A stretch of 64,000 nucleotides of DNA from Sitta carolinensis (Eukaryota > Chordata > Aves > Passeriformes > Sittidae): assembly GCA_032173965.1 (NCBI GenBank), contig CM063288.1:14612501-14676500 (forward strand). The letters are read 5' to 3'. Positions 46,114 through 60,006 of this stretch are shown piece after piece. Under the pieces are notes generated by a model, which saw only the letters and a program-made list of their open reading frames with translations, did no database searches and was not told the origin of the DNA. The translations under genes were made by a program, and so were the position numbers. Position 1 is the first letter of the stretch. Each line of letters starts with the position of its first letter.

Positions 46114-46441
46114 AAAAAAGAAGTCAGTGGGAACTTCACTCAAAAGAGCAGATGCACAAATTTTCTAGATAAACAAATCACCCAAGCCCTGCCACTCCAG
46201 TGTCCCCAGTCCTCCTCTCTTCTTTGCACCATGTAGTTAAAGCAACAAGCAGTTTAAAGCGGAAAATCTGGGGCTGTGTTTTCTTACACATTCTAGATCC
46301 TCCTTTAACTGTGAAAATGTTCAAAGTGAAAACTTGACCTGGCAACAGTTTCTGAATGACCTTGCTCTGGCTGTGAAATCCACTTCAGCTTTGCAGGAGC
46401 AAATTTTTACAGTCTTCTCTGGTGGAGGAACAAAAAGATTT

Positions 46442-46457
46442 TTATTATTATTATTAT
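46442..46457. repeat. Short (TTA)n repeat
   Basis: This is a short TTA/ATT trinucleotide run ending in T5. Confidence 0.85.
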
Positions 46458-46459
46458 TT

Positions 46460-47815
46460 TTCTTCAAGAGGAAACTTTATACAGACTGTGTGTTATGTTT
46501 TCTCCCAGCACTCAAGGTCAAATCAGCAGTTCTGGTCTCATTGTTCCCCACTCACTTTATATCACCCAAAAAAAATAAACCCCTTCCCTGCTCTCACTGA
46601 GATACTCAACAGCAGCAGAGGGGAAGGACAGAAGCAAAAGCAAACCATGTGACATTTCTGCCATTGCAGCCACACACAGTAAAGACACATCTGAGCAATG
46701 TGGTCATGTAACTGGAAGTTGCTAATTATAATTGCTACCTCCTAATTCAAAGGAGTAGTGACTCACAGGAACTCTGAGCTGTCTGGGCCTCCCAGATCCA
46801 AGTTACTCAGACTGCAAACCATGGCGCTGAAGAGAAAGGCCTCCAGTGGATTAACGTCAAGCCATAACTCAAAAGTGGTTTGACACCAATGGTGAAGATT
46901 TGGTATCAACTTCTCTCCAACTTGGTAGTGAGTACAGGATCAGAAGTTGTGGCTGAACATCTGGGGCTCAGTTGGAGCCAACTTGATCCTCCTCAAGCAC
47001 CCAGTACCAGAAGCCCTCTGTTGAACACTGCAGTGATTTTCTACTGGTCGTTTTTGCCAGGGCACTGTATGCAGCACCAGACATGCACTGGTTGAGAAAG
47101 AACCTTTATGTTTGTTGGAAAGGCTTCCCTGTGCGTGAGGGCGGCTGTTTGCATGTGCAGCCAACACGCCTCACACCTCGTCAAGACTCGAAAGCACACA
47201 CAGCACAGGACATCATTATGTATGTGCCTGCACACTCTCACAAAGCTGAGCCTTAGGTGACAACTAATTCTGAATGATGTGCTAAAAAAAGCAGCAGGTA
47301 TGCAATAAAGACTAATCCTAACTTGAAAAAATACTTCTTTTTATCTCCTGGCATGGTCCCTGGACAGGAAAGCCTAGTCTCTGACACTGACTTTCCCCAC
47401 AGTCATAGGCAAATCTTAGCTTCAAGTTCTTAGACACTAGGCATAATAAACATGTTGGCCAGCTCATACCTGTGTTTCTGAAGCTTGGCCTGGGGAATAG
47501 CATGTCTCGTTCCCAGTAAGGATTGTGGAGGTGACTACCACAGGATGGAGGAGGGAAGGGAATTTAGTTATAAGCCATGCTGAATTGACTTGTGCCAGGC
47601 AGACTCCAGAGTATGGGTCCTTGATCTTTTACTTGCAAGGATATATGGCCTGCATTTCCAGAATTGTAAATGAGACATCACATCATCAGGGTTGAGAGAG
47701 TAACACACTGAGGAAAGGGAGTCAGGCCAAGGACATATTACAGTATTATCTTATTATTCCTTCACACTCTCTTTCAATCAAACTGTGTTCCCTGTCCAGC
47801 ATTTTACACATGATT
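46460..47815. other. Intergenic desert, segment 4
   Basis: I recognise no gene or repeat family in this stretch. Confidence 0.55.
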
Positions 47816-47885
47816 ATAGGCTCTCTGGGGGCAGAGGCCATCTCCTAGCTGCATTTGTGCAGCCGCTGAAACAATGAGGTCATGT
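47816..47885 (+). mobile_element. Possible ancient amniote SINE/LINE 3' tail
   Basis: The order ataggctctctgggggcagaggccatctc, then tttgtgcagccgctgaaacaatgaggtc, resembles the tail shared by old amniote SINE and L2/L3-type elements (a 'gggcagggac...tgtacagcgcctagcacaatggggtc' pattern). It is weak and short. Confidence 0.3.
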
Positions 47886-50800
47886 TCTTGATGAGGAAGA
47901 ATTCCTGCAAGCCAGGGGTGCTGGTGATGCCAGGATGCTCATGGGAAGGGCAAAGGAATGCTCCCCTGCTGAGATGCTACTCCACAGCAGAGTTGAAGGT
48001 CTGTTTGCTTGTCTCACTTGTTCCAAGTTGGCAGGAATTTGGCCATGGACATCTAAGGAATATGTGCATGAGATTTTGCAACCAGACAGTTCATTCCTCT
48101 GCTCACAGAGGTGTTTCCACATTGGAAAATGCCTGACCTACGTAGGAATTGCCCCTGCCACCAGAAATAACTAAACATGTAACTAAAATGTGAGGTCTAA
48201 GGAATATTGTCAGAAGTCTCTTTAAGGTAATTTTTATTAGGTGTTGGATGTCCTAGTTGAGGATTATTTTCCCTCTTAAAGGCAAACGTAGGAAAGAATC
48301 ACACCATCAGCTCAGCCCTCCCATGAACTGCTGACAGACCATGTTCCCAAGGGGAATGGAGGCAGTGGGATGAGCCATGCTAGATTACAGAGTGTGACCA
48401 GATGTGCTGAGGAGTTTGTGAAGCCCGTTCTTTGCTACAGGGTTAACGAGCATGAGGAGACTGCTCATCCTGATGCTCCTGTGGAGCTGGAGCTTGATGT
48501 TGCTTTGAGATCATCTCCTCCTCCCATCTCCATTGTTGTGGGAGGCACTGCTCCATCACTGTGACACTGATGGCTTCTGGAGCACTCTCTTTGCTCTTCC
48601 TGCACTTCCAAAAAAGCTTTTCTAGTGCAACATCCCCAGTGTCCACTCTTGTCTTTCTGCCCATCTAGATGGTGTCCTATAGGTTTTCCTGCTACCCACT
48701 GTTTGCCCCATCTCTGTGGCCTAGGCTACCTCAATTACAGAGGCTAAGTGGGGGAGGAAGGGAAACAGAGCAGTGAGACAGAAATTGTAGTGGCTTGGAA
48801 AGGCTGTTCAAGGGCACCCAGAAGGGATCTTGCTCTGTGTGCACCATTCTGGCCTATGCTTTACAGCCACAGACAAGCAGTGATGGAGAAAGTGCCTATA
48901 TGGAGGCATAAGCTGCTCTGAGCTAAATCCTGTGCATCATCCCCAGCAGAGCCGAGTGGTGCCTGGGTGTTACGTACCTCTGAGAAGTGGGTGATAAAAA
49001 TGGCTCATTTTGCACTGGCTTGTGTCACATGCTGAGCTTATTCACCCCCTGTTCTCGGGGACTTGACAGAGGCAGTGAGCTGGTAGGTGAAACAGAGCCA
49101 TCCCTTCTCTAAATCCACCTTCATCCTTGTACTGGGGATTGGAGACCTGGGTCTCATTTCTGTGCATTCTGCTTAGCCCTGCTGCCTGGTGTAAATAGGA
49201 CAAGATCCTTGAAGAGTGATGGGTGTGTTTGCACAGCTACAGATCACCCTGCAGGCCAGGTAAATTGAGGCATTTGTGAAAACCTCACCCACCATCAGTT
49301 CTTCCTACAAAACCCTCTGAAATCAAAGAGGAAGGAGTCAGGCAGCCCCTGCCCAGGACAAGCCCCAGTGACCAGATCAAACGAACAATCCCTAAATAGC
49401 AGCCGGTGCTGAACCATCTGTGCTTATACAAAATCTGCTAGATATGGGCCACGTGAGGAGAGGAGAGCCTGGTGTCAGCTTCTTGTGAAACCTGCTGTGA
49501 TGGCAGACAGCAGGATAAACTTTTGGGATGCTTATGGCAGGATGAGAATGGACAGTGTCATGTGGGTGACATCATGTCCAGCAAAACAGCTGGGAAAGGA
49601 CACAGTGGGGAAATCGAGAAAATGTATTGGTGGGGATATGGTTGTGTCTGGAGTATTTGCTCAGCTGAGACCTGGAGAAGCTGTCACAGTTGTTACATCA
49701 CAGGTGACATGGATGGGAGAGAGGAGAATGAGAAGTCCATTGAAACTATAAAAGACAGTAACTTACAGGGTTTTATCCAGGAGGGAGCAGGTGGAGGTAA
49801 TCTCCATTGAGAACAGTGTCACAGTTCATTGCTTCCCTTTTTCTTTCCCTGGAGAAAGGAAAACCTGCTTGAAGGGGTCTTCTGTTTTGGAGAGAGTTGG
49901 ACATTTTACCTGCTTTATCTCAACCTGTAGCAACATTTCCACATCACTAATCACAATTTTGTTTTGGTTTTTGCTGTCATTGCACAGATCTGAGCTTCCC
50001 AGAGGGAGCAATAAATGACAAAGAGGTGAGGTTTACACTGCATCCAGATGTGCATGGTAGACAGTTGTGCAGTGTGTTATGTTTCTGCCTTGCATTATCT
50101 CTCAGGTTTTGATCCCAGTGGAGCAGAGCTCCTCAGCAAGCACCACTTTAGACAGATGGACAGAGACAGACAGCAGCAGCCTTGGAAAATGGTGCTTTGC
50201 CCACCGGGTGCTGGCTGATTGCATGAGACAACCCACGATTTTGATACTTTTTTTTTCCAGTGTCTCTCTGGAGTTTTGGCCCATTGCAGCCATTTGTACT
50301 CACAGATTTTGGTGCTGGCTTCAGGTCTTTCTTCCAGCAGTCAGATTCCCTTATGCCTGAGGTCATGCTGAAGCCCAAGTGATAATACCACATTCACATT
50401 TTTTTCAAAGGCTGGATCAAGCTCTACAGGTGACTGAACCTAGGAAGAACTGTCGTGTTGTGCACAGAAACAGCATTGAGCTGATTTTTGATACACTCAG
50501 TGCAGCTGGGGTGCTGGCAGGCTGTGTTTGGTTGGTGCTTTATGGGACTGCAGCAGGGAACACAGAGCTGTGGGAGGTTGGGTTCTCTTGCTGAGAGCAC
50601 TGCTTGCCGTTAAAGCCCGTAAAGTGACCACAGGTTGTCACCTCTCTTTGGCATGAGATTCTCAACTAGCCAGGAAAAGGTAGTAACTGCTGACTTTGCC
50701 ATTTTGCTGGTCTATTTGCAGTCTTCCAGCTGGCTGTGAGCTCTCACAGTTATGTTGTTCTCCAAGCTGAGCTGTATTAATTGTCTCGAGAGACCCAGCA

Positions 50801-52455
50801 TCAGCTGCTTTATTGTAGCTCAAACTTGTGACGAGTAATTTGTTTTCTTTTGCTGTAATTGCTGGTAGTAAAACATTATTTCCACTTATCAGAAGGTCAC
50901 AGGGCAAGAGGCAAGCAGTCTTTGTAGCAGTTGTGGCAACCCATCAGAGAAGAACACAGTGTTTGAGATTCAAGTGCCTCTGGATTTGAGGGTGCTAAAA
51001 CAAGCACATGATAACAAAGAAAGATGAGAGTCCATGTCTCTCTAGCAAAGACTTTTAAAGAAATGGGCCATGGCTCCTACCTCAGGAAGCTTTGAATAGA
51101 TTTCTAGCTGTACAGGAGCCAGCTCCCCCCTGACTGTCAGTCCTCTTTTCATAGCCCACCTGATGTCCATTTCCTGTTGGGTTCCTCTGCTGTGCTAAGG
51201 TTTGGTGGGGTCCCTCAATCATGTGGAGTTGAGTGATTTAGCAGCATGTTCATGTGGTTTGTAGTTTTTAAGCTGCTAGATTTGTAAGCTATTATAAAAA
51301 GAAAGGCCCAACCAAATCTTGCTGCCTGACTGAGCTATCAGCATCTCTAGATGTGTAGGAGAGGCCATCCTTCCCTCATGTTTATTTGTAACACAAGGAA
51401 AAAGAGGGAAGCAGAGTAAAGCCTAGTATCACATAATTTACTGAAGAGTGTCAGCTAATTTGCATTTTAGCTAAGACATCCAGCAGCAAAATGCAATTGC
51501 TTTCACACACACTCCAGGATTCCTACTACATGATCTTGGACACATGGATTTGATGGACAATGAGTTTTGCTGAAGCCCATTATAAATAAGGAAGAAATGT
51601 TACAAGGCTCCAAGGAAGTTTTGAATGTTTGTGTGAGAAGGTTTGCATTACTAAAGACTCCTGTAAAAGGTAGCCTCATGTGAGCTCATGAAAGGTCTGT
51701 CTGTGCCTCTCCTGTGAGGTAGCCAGTTGAACAGTTCTGTAGGTGGGTGCTGAGAGATGGACAGGAGGGAGCCTTCTGAGAAAAAGACTCCTGAAGGAAG
51801 GACTTGACTATGGGATGAAGGATCGTGCAGTTGGGACTGTGCTCATTTTACTCAGATGTCCTCACTTTAAAATTCTCCACTTGCTGGTTGTTTTAAATCT
51901 CACAAGTCAAATGTGAAGGTTTTAAAATATATTTTTCCATACTGTCTAGAGAAGCTTGTGTAGTACTGTCTGCTTTTTTATTTTTCTGAGGACAAAAATG
52001 TATCCTGACAGGGAGACCTATTTTTGGTGTGTTCTCAGGCAAATATGACAGTGGAAATCTCTATGTTGCATTATCTACTTTAGTCTCTCCTGCAAGGAGC
52101 AGAGTCTGATCTGAATGTGCTCCTGCCAGACCAGGGGTCTCAGTGTCTCTGTTTGCCGGTAGCCAGCATGACACCCAACCATTACTCATGACAGATCCTT
52201 GGGCTGAGGTTCAGGCTCAAAATCCTTCTGGAAAAGTGCCCTGCATCTCACTCCAAAGAGCAACACTTTATTTTCTTCATCATCGGCTAACTCAAAAAAA
52301 ATCCTCATATTTTGTTCCTCTGGGCTCTTTTGAGTGCTGGTAGCTCTGTGCCACCTCTCTGAAATTGCTCCAGCAAGGACACAGCCTGGCTTTCTTTCCC
52401 AAGTCTGAAAGCCGAGTCCTGCTCCTTCTCTTTCACTGGTTAATAGGGAGCAAAG
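47886..52455. other. Intergenic desert, segment 5
   Basis: There is no supported gene, RNA gene or repeat family here. Several short open frames (for example 48370-48564 and 49472-49810) have no recognisable domain. Confidence 0.55.
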
Positions 52456-52617
52456 TCAGGTCTCATACAGCTCATGCAGGACCATAGTGTCTCCTTTCAG
52501 CTGACATTCCCAGGGGCTGTTTTTGTCCAGGGTGTCTGTCCTGGCTGGAGGTGGAGGCACACCCTGCTGAAGACGCGATAGGACCAACCGGCTGCACCTG
52601 GGACCGTAACTCGTCAC

Positions 52618-52830
52618 AGTTGGATGGGTTCCTGCTTTCAGACCAGCCTGCTCCAGCCAGCTACACACATCCTCCAGGCAATTTTAATGTTCCTGGAAAG
52701 TCCTCCCAAAAACAATCACATCATCCAGATCAGCTGAACATGTGGCCCACTGAACAGCTGCCAAAATCAAATCCATTTGCCTTTGAGAGGTGCTAGGGGA
52801 ATTGCAGAGACCAAAAGGCATCACATTAAA
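52618..52830 (-). mobile_element. Ty3/gypsy reverse transcriptase fossil
   Basis: On the - strand a broken frame encodes a recognisable palm segment of a Ty3/gypsy (Metaviridae) reverse transcriptase. It has the F-N-V-M-P-F-G-L-C-N block (from 52830), a Q-R-x-M-D-L-I-L-A block, the catalytic loop followed by V-I-V-F-G-R-T-F-x-E-H, and after a stop codon an L-E-Q-A-G-L-K segment (to about 52618). The aspartates of the catalytic box remain, but the residue that is normally Tyr is Asp, and an in-frame TAA (52684-52686) interrupts it. I find no LTRs, integrase or gag. It is an inactive relic. The P-F-G-L-C-N form and L-D-D box fit Ty3/gypsy rather than vertebrate retroviruses. Confidence 0.75.
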
Positions 52831-53119
52831 CTCAGAGAGCGAGACACACTGTCTTTGGACAAGTTTCTCGATGAGTCTGCCCTTGGCAGAAGCCACTGAG
52901 CCCGTTTGGAGAGGAGCACTGCTCTGTGGTGCAGGCAAGTGCCTTGGGCAGCTCCTCTGCCTGCTGGTTTTTACTTCTGACTTCACTTTTAGTACTGAGC
53001 CACTCAGAGAAATGTTGGCCACTCAAGTCCAGTCTCTCCAGAAGAGCACAAGCTCTGCTGAGACCACCCAGTGAAGGGGCTGGGTGTGATGGAGCCCCTC
53101 TCCTGCTGTGTTTTGTTAC

Positions 53120-53210
53120 CAGGGCCCATCTCGTCCTTGTTCTGTTAATACAGTGCCGAGAACAATGGGACCTCAGTCCCTGCTTTGGGTCTTAAGTAAT
53201 GAATAACAGC
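53120..53210 (+). mobile_element. Ancient amniote SINE/LINE-type 3' tail relic
   Basis: The order ccagggcccatctcgtccttgttctg, then aatacagtgccgagaacaatgggacctc, then agtccctg and aagtaatgaataac, resembles the tail common in old sauropsid and amniote elements. It is better preserved than the copy at 47816. The family name is uncertain. Confidence 0.45.
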
Positions 53211-56200
53211 ATCTTCAGCTGAGGCAGTCAAGCCATATTTGGGGAGGATGCGCTCTTTTCTTCCAGGAAATGAGTCTGTGGAGCAGGTCAGCTGCTTTCA
53301 GCACTCTGGTTGTGAAACCTGTGTGACAGTAATCTGTTGAAGACTTTCATCCTCCCTCTGCACTACACCCCGTGCATTGCCCTTGACACTTGTGAGAGGT
53401 TTTTTAATAACCAAGAACATCAGTGACCCTCAAGGATATTTTGGAGGATGTGACATTCCTATCTTCTTATGAACAAAAACCCTAAACCCAGGGTTTTCCC
53501 TAGTTGCTTTTGCAGTTGGGCTTTTCCTTGTTGGTTCCTGGGAAATGTGCTTGTATGTTGCCATTGAAGTCTTAAAAGAAATGAAAAACTGTGTCCTTGC
53601 AAAGAACTTATCTGATAACAATCTTCTCCCATCACTGGTTTGTCAGACTTACAAGCCAAAGGAATGTTAGCAAAGGGGAGAAGGGACAAGATGTCAAATC
53701 TCCCCCTGCCAACCTTCCTTTCCACCTAACATCTGCCAACACAGGGCTGGATGCAGAAAAAATAAAGGCTACGCCTGCCAGATGGCTGTTGGATAATGGT
53801 ACCATTGTAAAAATTGGTCAGAGCAGCTCAGACAGCAGCCCTGCCACCCTTCACAGCATGGGACAAGGGCTCAGATGGCTGCCATTCACCTCCAGCCATA
53901 AAGCGGGATCTCCCCTCCAAGACCTGAAAGACCTCATCCTGCCTGGTGCAAAGCTCTCTGCAGTCTCCTAATATAAGTAGGGGGGCTCCCTGCCACCCCT
54001 CTGGAACAAGAACATTAATTTTTTGGATTTGTTGTTGTGGGGATTTCAGGAAAGGGACGGTCCTGATTCTGCTGGGGCAAGCTGTTGCAGAGAGTGGGTG
54101 CTGAGATACCTTTTGTAGGACTTTCTCTGGGCCTTTCAGCCCTGATGCATTCTTTGCTTTCTTATTTATTTCCATCTCTTCTGCTCATTTGTGCTTTCTT
54201 GGATTGCTGTCACAGAGGAGGGTTTTTATATTCATTGAATTTATACCTCAGTGACTCAGCGCTGGGCTCAACCAGAAACTCAGTTGCCCTGAGGAGATAT
54301 GGATGGAAGAAATGATTGTGCGTGTAAGTGTTTGTTGGCAGGAGACAAGTAATTCCCCAGCCTCAGCTATTCACACACTTTTGGTTTAGGAAAGCCTGAA
54401 GAAAGCTTTCTTACTTCCTCCTTACTGGTGCCGAGCAGAAGCAGGAGCAGACGTCATGCTCCGACACGCTGAGCCGTCTCCTTCCTTCATGCTCAGTGGC
54501 TTTTCTCCTGGTGCACTCGAGGGGAGCTCAGGGAACAGCACTCCCAGCCAGCCTGCAACTGTGAAATGCGTCAGCTGATCGCTATCTTGTCTCCAGCACC
54601 TGTCTGGTACAGGCCATGTGTGGGGTATTAACTCTGCAAAAGAGGGGCCGGAGCAGGATGGACAAGGAGCTGAACTTAAACTCTTTCACTGCACAGGTCC
54701 CTGCTCACCGGTCACAGCTACCATATGTCAGCAGTACTGGGGCAGGGGGAGTGCAGAGCCATCCGTGAGGATGCAGGAGGACACAGGAAGACACTTGTGA
54801 GGTGCACACCAAATGGAAGTGGGAGGGCCATGTCAGATTCAGATAAAGTAAGCAGTTCTTCCTGTGGCATGTAGTTGATCCATCAGATGGACATGGATGG
54901 AGATGAGCTTCCAGGGAACTTTGGATGAGTTAATGAAGAAGAAATTCCCTAGGGATTTATAGATTTGCAGAGAGTAACATGTTTAGGTAATGTGGGGAAA
55001 ACAGCATATTTATTCTTTTCTTACTTTCCCCAGGTTGCAGGGCCAGATGTAAATGTGTTGAGACCCAGCTCAGCTGCCAAATGTTCTCATACAATCTTCT
55101 GGCTTACTGGCAGCTGCCTTAAGCTGAGCAATGCCTGGGGTAGGCCACAGACCTTAAGAATGCCCTTCTTGGAACTGCCATGAGTGTTCATGGAGAATAC
55201 CAAATATTTCCCTTTTGGTTGCCATTAACAGAGAGAGAGGGAGAAATGTTCAGTGATAAGCCAAGATATTGTCCACAAAACATTGTTTCTTAAACACGGT
55301 GGGAGAAGTTTCCGCCCTAACCATGAGAGCTAAATGCTCTCCCTTGGTTCCTCACTTGCAGAGTGTGTACAGTAAAGGCTGTTTCCTTCTACAGGCTGCA
55401 TGGCACTGCAAGACTGTACAGCCTCAGTAGGTTTTTGGTACTTTGCTCCCACCAGACTGGATGTGTCCATTGTCCAGACAGCTGTGTCTAATCCAGAGCC
55501 TCCTACTTCACAGTAGCTGTGGAGCGAGACACAAATTAATAACCTTACCCTGGCTCACTTATTGGACCTGTCACTGCCATGCAGAGGCACTGCTGGGATT
55601 GCTAAAGGTACAGGGAGAATAGCTGGGGGACACAGAGGGATTTTAGGTGTTGGATGGTGGGAAACGTGACCTGCACCAAGCAAGGGTCAGGAGCCCCTCA
55701 TCTGGGATGTTATTGGAGGGGCAGGTAGAGGAGAGTGCTGGCAGTATCTCCAGGCATATGCTGGCTCTTAGCTCAGAACTTAGTTCCAAAATGTTCTCCT
55801 TTTAGTGCTTTCAGGCATTTCTGAGCACCTTTCTCCTGTTCCAGGATCCTGCTAAAGCTTAAATTCTGTTTTCACTTGGAAATGAAGAGGCCAAAGCCCA
55901 TCTCTAGTGCACTCTGAGAGAGAAAATTGATGTTTCTGCTGCCACAGAAGATCTTTGTATTCTCCTTGTTCCGGAGGAAACCCACAAAGTTGAACCTTAT
56001 GCAACATACTTGGCAAACAAGGCTGTGGCAGGGTTGTGGCTTTGTGACCAGATGAAGTGACACAGGACGGGAAAGTCCCCAGAACTCAACCAGAGTGCAG
56101 AAGGGACAGACGTAGAAAGGGGAGAGGACTGCTGTTGTGGTGACATGAAACAACAAGATCTGTCAACACAGTGATAGGCTGGCAAAATCCCTCTGCTGTC

Positions 56201-59200
56201 CCATAAGTGTTTGGCACAGCTTTACCAGAGAGAGAATGACCCGGAAGTTCAAGAAACAGGATAAAATGAAGGAGGTCATCCAGTGAGTGGTCTGGTTAAT
56301 GTATTGGAGGGAAGTCTCAAGATGTAATTTATCTCCTATAGATTTAACTGTCTAGTGTTTAGGTACTGGCTATAGCATGCTGTATAGATCCCTGTTTAGG
56401 CAGTGGGGAAAGATGTGTATCTCTAAGGAATATTTATCCCAGCCTGTCCCAAAGACGGAGGCTATTCCTGCTTGAAAATATCTACTTTTTTTTCATGAAC
56501 AGAATAATTTAGACAGCTATTTAATTTAAGCATCTAATTTACAAATGGCTAAAGTTGGTGGGATGAACATCAATGTAGATAAGAATGAGCCTTTCCAGCC
56601 TTCTCCATCTTATTCATTACATAAATATTCTTCTGTACTCCATTAAAGAAGATACAAAAGTTGTTTTCTACCATGTGAGTAACAATAAGTACTTGACAAG
56701 ACTTCAGAGGACACGAAGGCCTTTGTGCTGTATTGTTGACAAAAGAATTACCAATGTGGACTTTTTCTTCTTTCATTTGCAGCTAACAGAAGACGAAACA
56801 GTTTTCCAAGAATTCTGGTTTTAATGTAAATGTGTCAGTATTTTTTTTGGAGATGACAATGCCTTTTATGAAACTAAGATTTTAAAAGGCAGCTTCAATA
56901 TACAAATATCTCACCACAAATGGCTTTTGTATAAGTTCTACGGCAAATATCAGCTTCTTCTCAATAAAGCCCATAATTTTCTCTGGAAATGTTCATGTCA
57001 GTGATGGGGACCACTGTGGAGTCTGGAGCGACTGAAGGCTGTTAGTTTTTTTAATGTAGCACAGCTAGAAGGAACTTTATTCTTTGACTAAAATGCTCAT
57101 GAGGGAAGGACAGAGAGGCATCCTCAGCATACTCAGGCTGTATCCAAAGTCATAGGGATTGAATTCATCTGAAAGAATAACAGTCTCTGGTTTGAACTAA
57201 GTATGGCTCTAAGAATGAAGGTAGGATGAGTGAGTTGATGAGATTGCATATCACAACAGCTGCATTGCTCTCATTGCACAGAGCCTCACTGCCATGAATG
57301 GGGCAGTCTTGTCCTCTTGCAGTTCTTCACACTGGTGAATTGACTCAGGAACATCCTGAGGCAGGGTGCCAAAGTTTAAACCTTATGAGTCATTCAAGGT
57401 GTTCACATGAAGATGTGACAAGAGCAGTTTGCATATTTCAAGCTGGACACGTGCTTCAGAAAGAGGTGAAAATCCCTCATTCTAGGAGTGTGATGAGGGC
57501 ATTAGGTGCATTTCAGTCACAGTTTTATATTCCTTTCTTGTATTTTATTTGTCAGTGATCTAAATCAGAGGGTTTCTTTCTAAGTATTCTCTATGAGGAA
57601 ATCCTTCCATGTTTCTGCTCTAGATCTTTATTGTTTATGTTACACATCTTTTGAGAGCTGGTGATTCAAACTATGTTTGAGGTCAGGGAGAGGGCTGTAT
57701 ACACAATGGCATTTTAGCACTTTCAGTTATGTTTTCTAGCCTCTTCCTAAGAGTGATGTAGTCTCTGTTGGACACCAGGACCTTGAGGCTACAAAGGAAT
57801 TTGGCACAAGACTCAGGGAACAACTCTCTGAATTTCCCTTTAGAGGTGTTCTTTTCTCAGCACACCTCATTTCTGTCTCACTGAGAAGCCAGTTTGCTTT
57901 CACCAAAGTCTGCTGAACTTTTACAGTCTCCTTAGGGATTTGCATATATAATATACAAAAAAATATTACTATAGCTAGGACAGAAGGTGGTACAGAACAA
58001 CATTACATAAGTATTTCTGGTGTGGAAAGAAGGATGCTCTGTCAATCTCAAACCACAAAAGGGATTCAGCAAGAAGAATGCAATTTCTCTTCAGTAACTC
58101 AGTCAGACAGCCAAGGCTAATGAGCTTTTTCCTACTAAATGCAGAGTGGAATCCTTCACTGTCACAGACTTACGTGGTTTTCACTTAAGCCCTCAGTCCT
58201 TGGGGTGCCATCAGATAGAGTCAGGGAGTTCTCTTCCTAACACTTCATGAAAAAGTAGTGTAGATAATGGAGTACTTTATCATGTTCACTGCTCCTCATG
58301 GAACATGAGCATTGTTTGACCATCTCCATTTCAGGTTAGCCAAAGGAATTCAAGAAGACTGGTTCTTCCAGTAGGATACTTGAACACTTTTAGGCCTCAC
58401 ACATGGAAGAATCTCCTCTGACTTTCCAACCAGATGTGGGTGTCTTAAGATCAAACTTGGAATCTCACTGTAAAAAAGGAGGCTCCTAATTATGTCCTAC
58501 TCCAGGACATTCTGGTTTCAAAGAGGTCCTTTGCTCTGTGCAGGATGGAGTAGCACTCTGGAGGAATGGAACAGCCTCTTTTTCCCACTTGATGTTTGCA
58601 GGGTATATGAACCTCTCAGAAACACTGTGTTCAGAATCAGGCAGATGAAGTGGCGGTGTCTCTGGTGAGCTCTGTCATGGTATCATCAGGGACAGAAGAT
58701 CCTGATGAAGAATATTTTAAATGCAATCAATCTCTATGACTTAAGACAAAAAGCATCATTCACACTCACACACATCCAATTGACAGGGCCTGCCAATACC
58801 CACACAAGAGCCCATCCAGATGGATCCTTTTGCAACGACTGAAAACATACTAAGAAGAAAAGAATTTCAGTTCTTCTGTTAGCCTGAAAACACATGAGCT
58901 TTTAGAGGAACTATTAGTATTCTGAACATATGGCAACTCCCTGCATTGCCTGGGGAAGCTCTTGGCTTTCCAGTAGAAAAGCTGTTAAACCAGTAATGGG
59001 GGACTGGGTGTATCAAGTGTTTATGAGTCCCCCATCTGTAGGCCAGACAGAAACATCTCATACTGAGTGTTTTGCAGTATTATCAACCCATCTGCAGAAC
59101 TGTCTGTTTGACCCCGGGTATGTGATGGACCTGGCAAGAAGCAAGAAAGAAACAGGGGTGGTGGGGGGAGAGTGAGAGGTGAAGAAAGGAAGATGGGTGC

Positions 59201-59970
59201 AAGAGGAAAAGATATAAGGTGAGGAATATAAATGAGCATGTTCAAATATCACAGAAGTGATATCATGACATTTTTTCACCCAAGTCCTTCACTTTCAAAC
59301 TCATAAACTAATTAAAGAGGTGCATTTTACAATTCCTTCACCCTACTACATTAAAATCCATTTTTTCAGCTGGTCTGGCTAAAGAGGAGCACTGATCATG
59401 TTTGCAGGGGAATGTGTTAGTGAATGGGATGGTCAGCTGTGTATCTGGAGGGACACAGTTTTCACTGGTGAAGGAAATAAACAGGAAAGTAATTTTTTGT
59501 TTTATTTTTAAAATTTTCTCTTTTTTTGGCTTTGGGCAGTGTTGAACTTCCCACCCTCTTCAATGCTGTCAGCCTGAACTGTACAGACATCTGGCATGCA
59601 AACAAATTACAGCCCAGGCAAATGCTGTCTTGTAGTTAAGTTTGTCAGTCTCTCCATCTTGATTGTGCTTTCTTTCTTCCTTTCTTCCTTGCTTTCTTGC
59701 CTTCTTTTTTTGTTGCTCCAGCACCTGTCTTTGTAATAAATTAGTGGTCCAGCCACCTTTGATTCATCCCAGAGGGAAAGAACTGGAAGGTTACAGTGTG
59801 ATGACACCCCAAGGCTCACAGCTAGGCTCATAAAACATGTTATCAATAAAGCATTTCAGTTTTTATGATGGAAACCAATCTCACAGTCAGTCATGGAGTT
59901 TTAAATACAATGTCATTTCTACTAAAATGGCACTGACCTTGACAGTATGTTGTCAATATATTCTGAACAC
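53211..59970. other. Intergenic desert, segment 6
   Basis: This is single-copy looking, AT-leaning DNA. I see no gene, structured RNA or recognisable repeat. Confidence 0.55.
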
Positions 59971-59971
59971 T

Positions 59972-60006
59972 TTATATATATATTATGTATAATATATATA
60001 TATATA
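59972..60006. repeat. AT-rich (TA)n microsatellite
   Basis: Two TA runs are separated by ttatgtata. Confidence 0.9.

Noticed and set aside
48370..48564. 64-codon + strand frame with acidic residues
   Set aside because: It has a plausible composition but no recognised family, no splice partners and no conserved neighbours. It is indistinguishable from chance.
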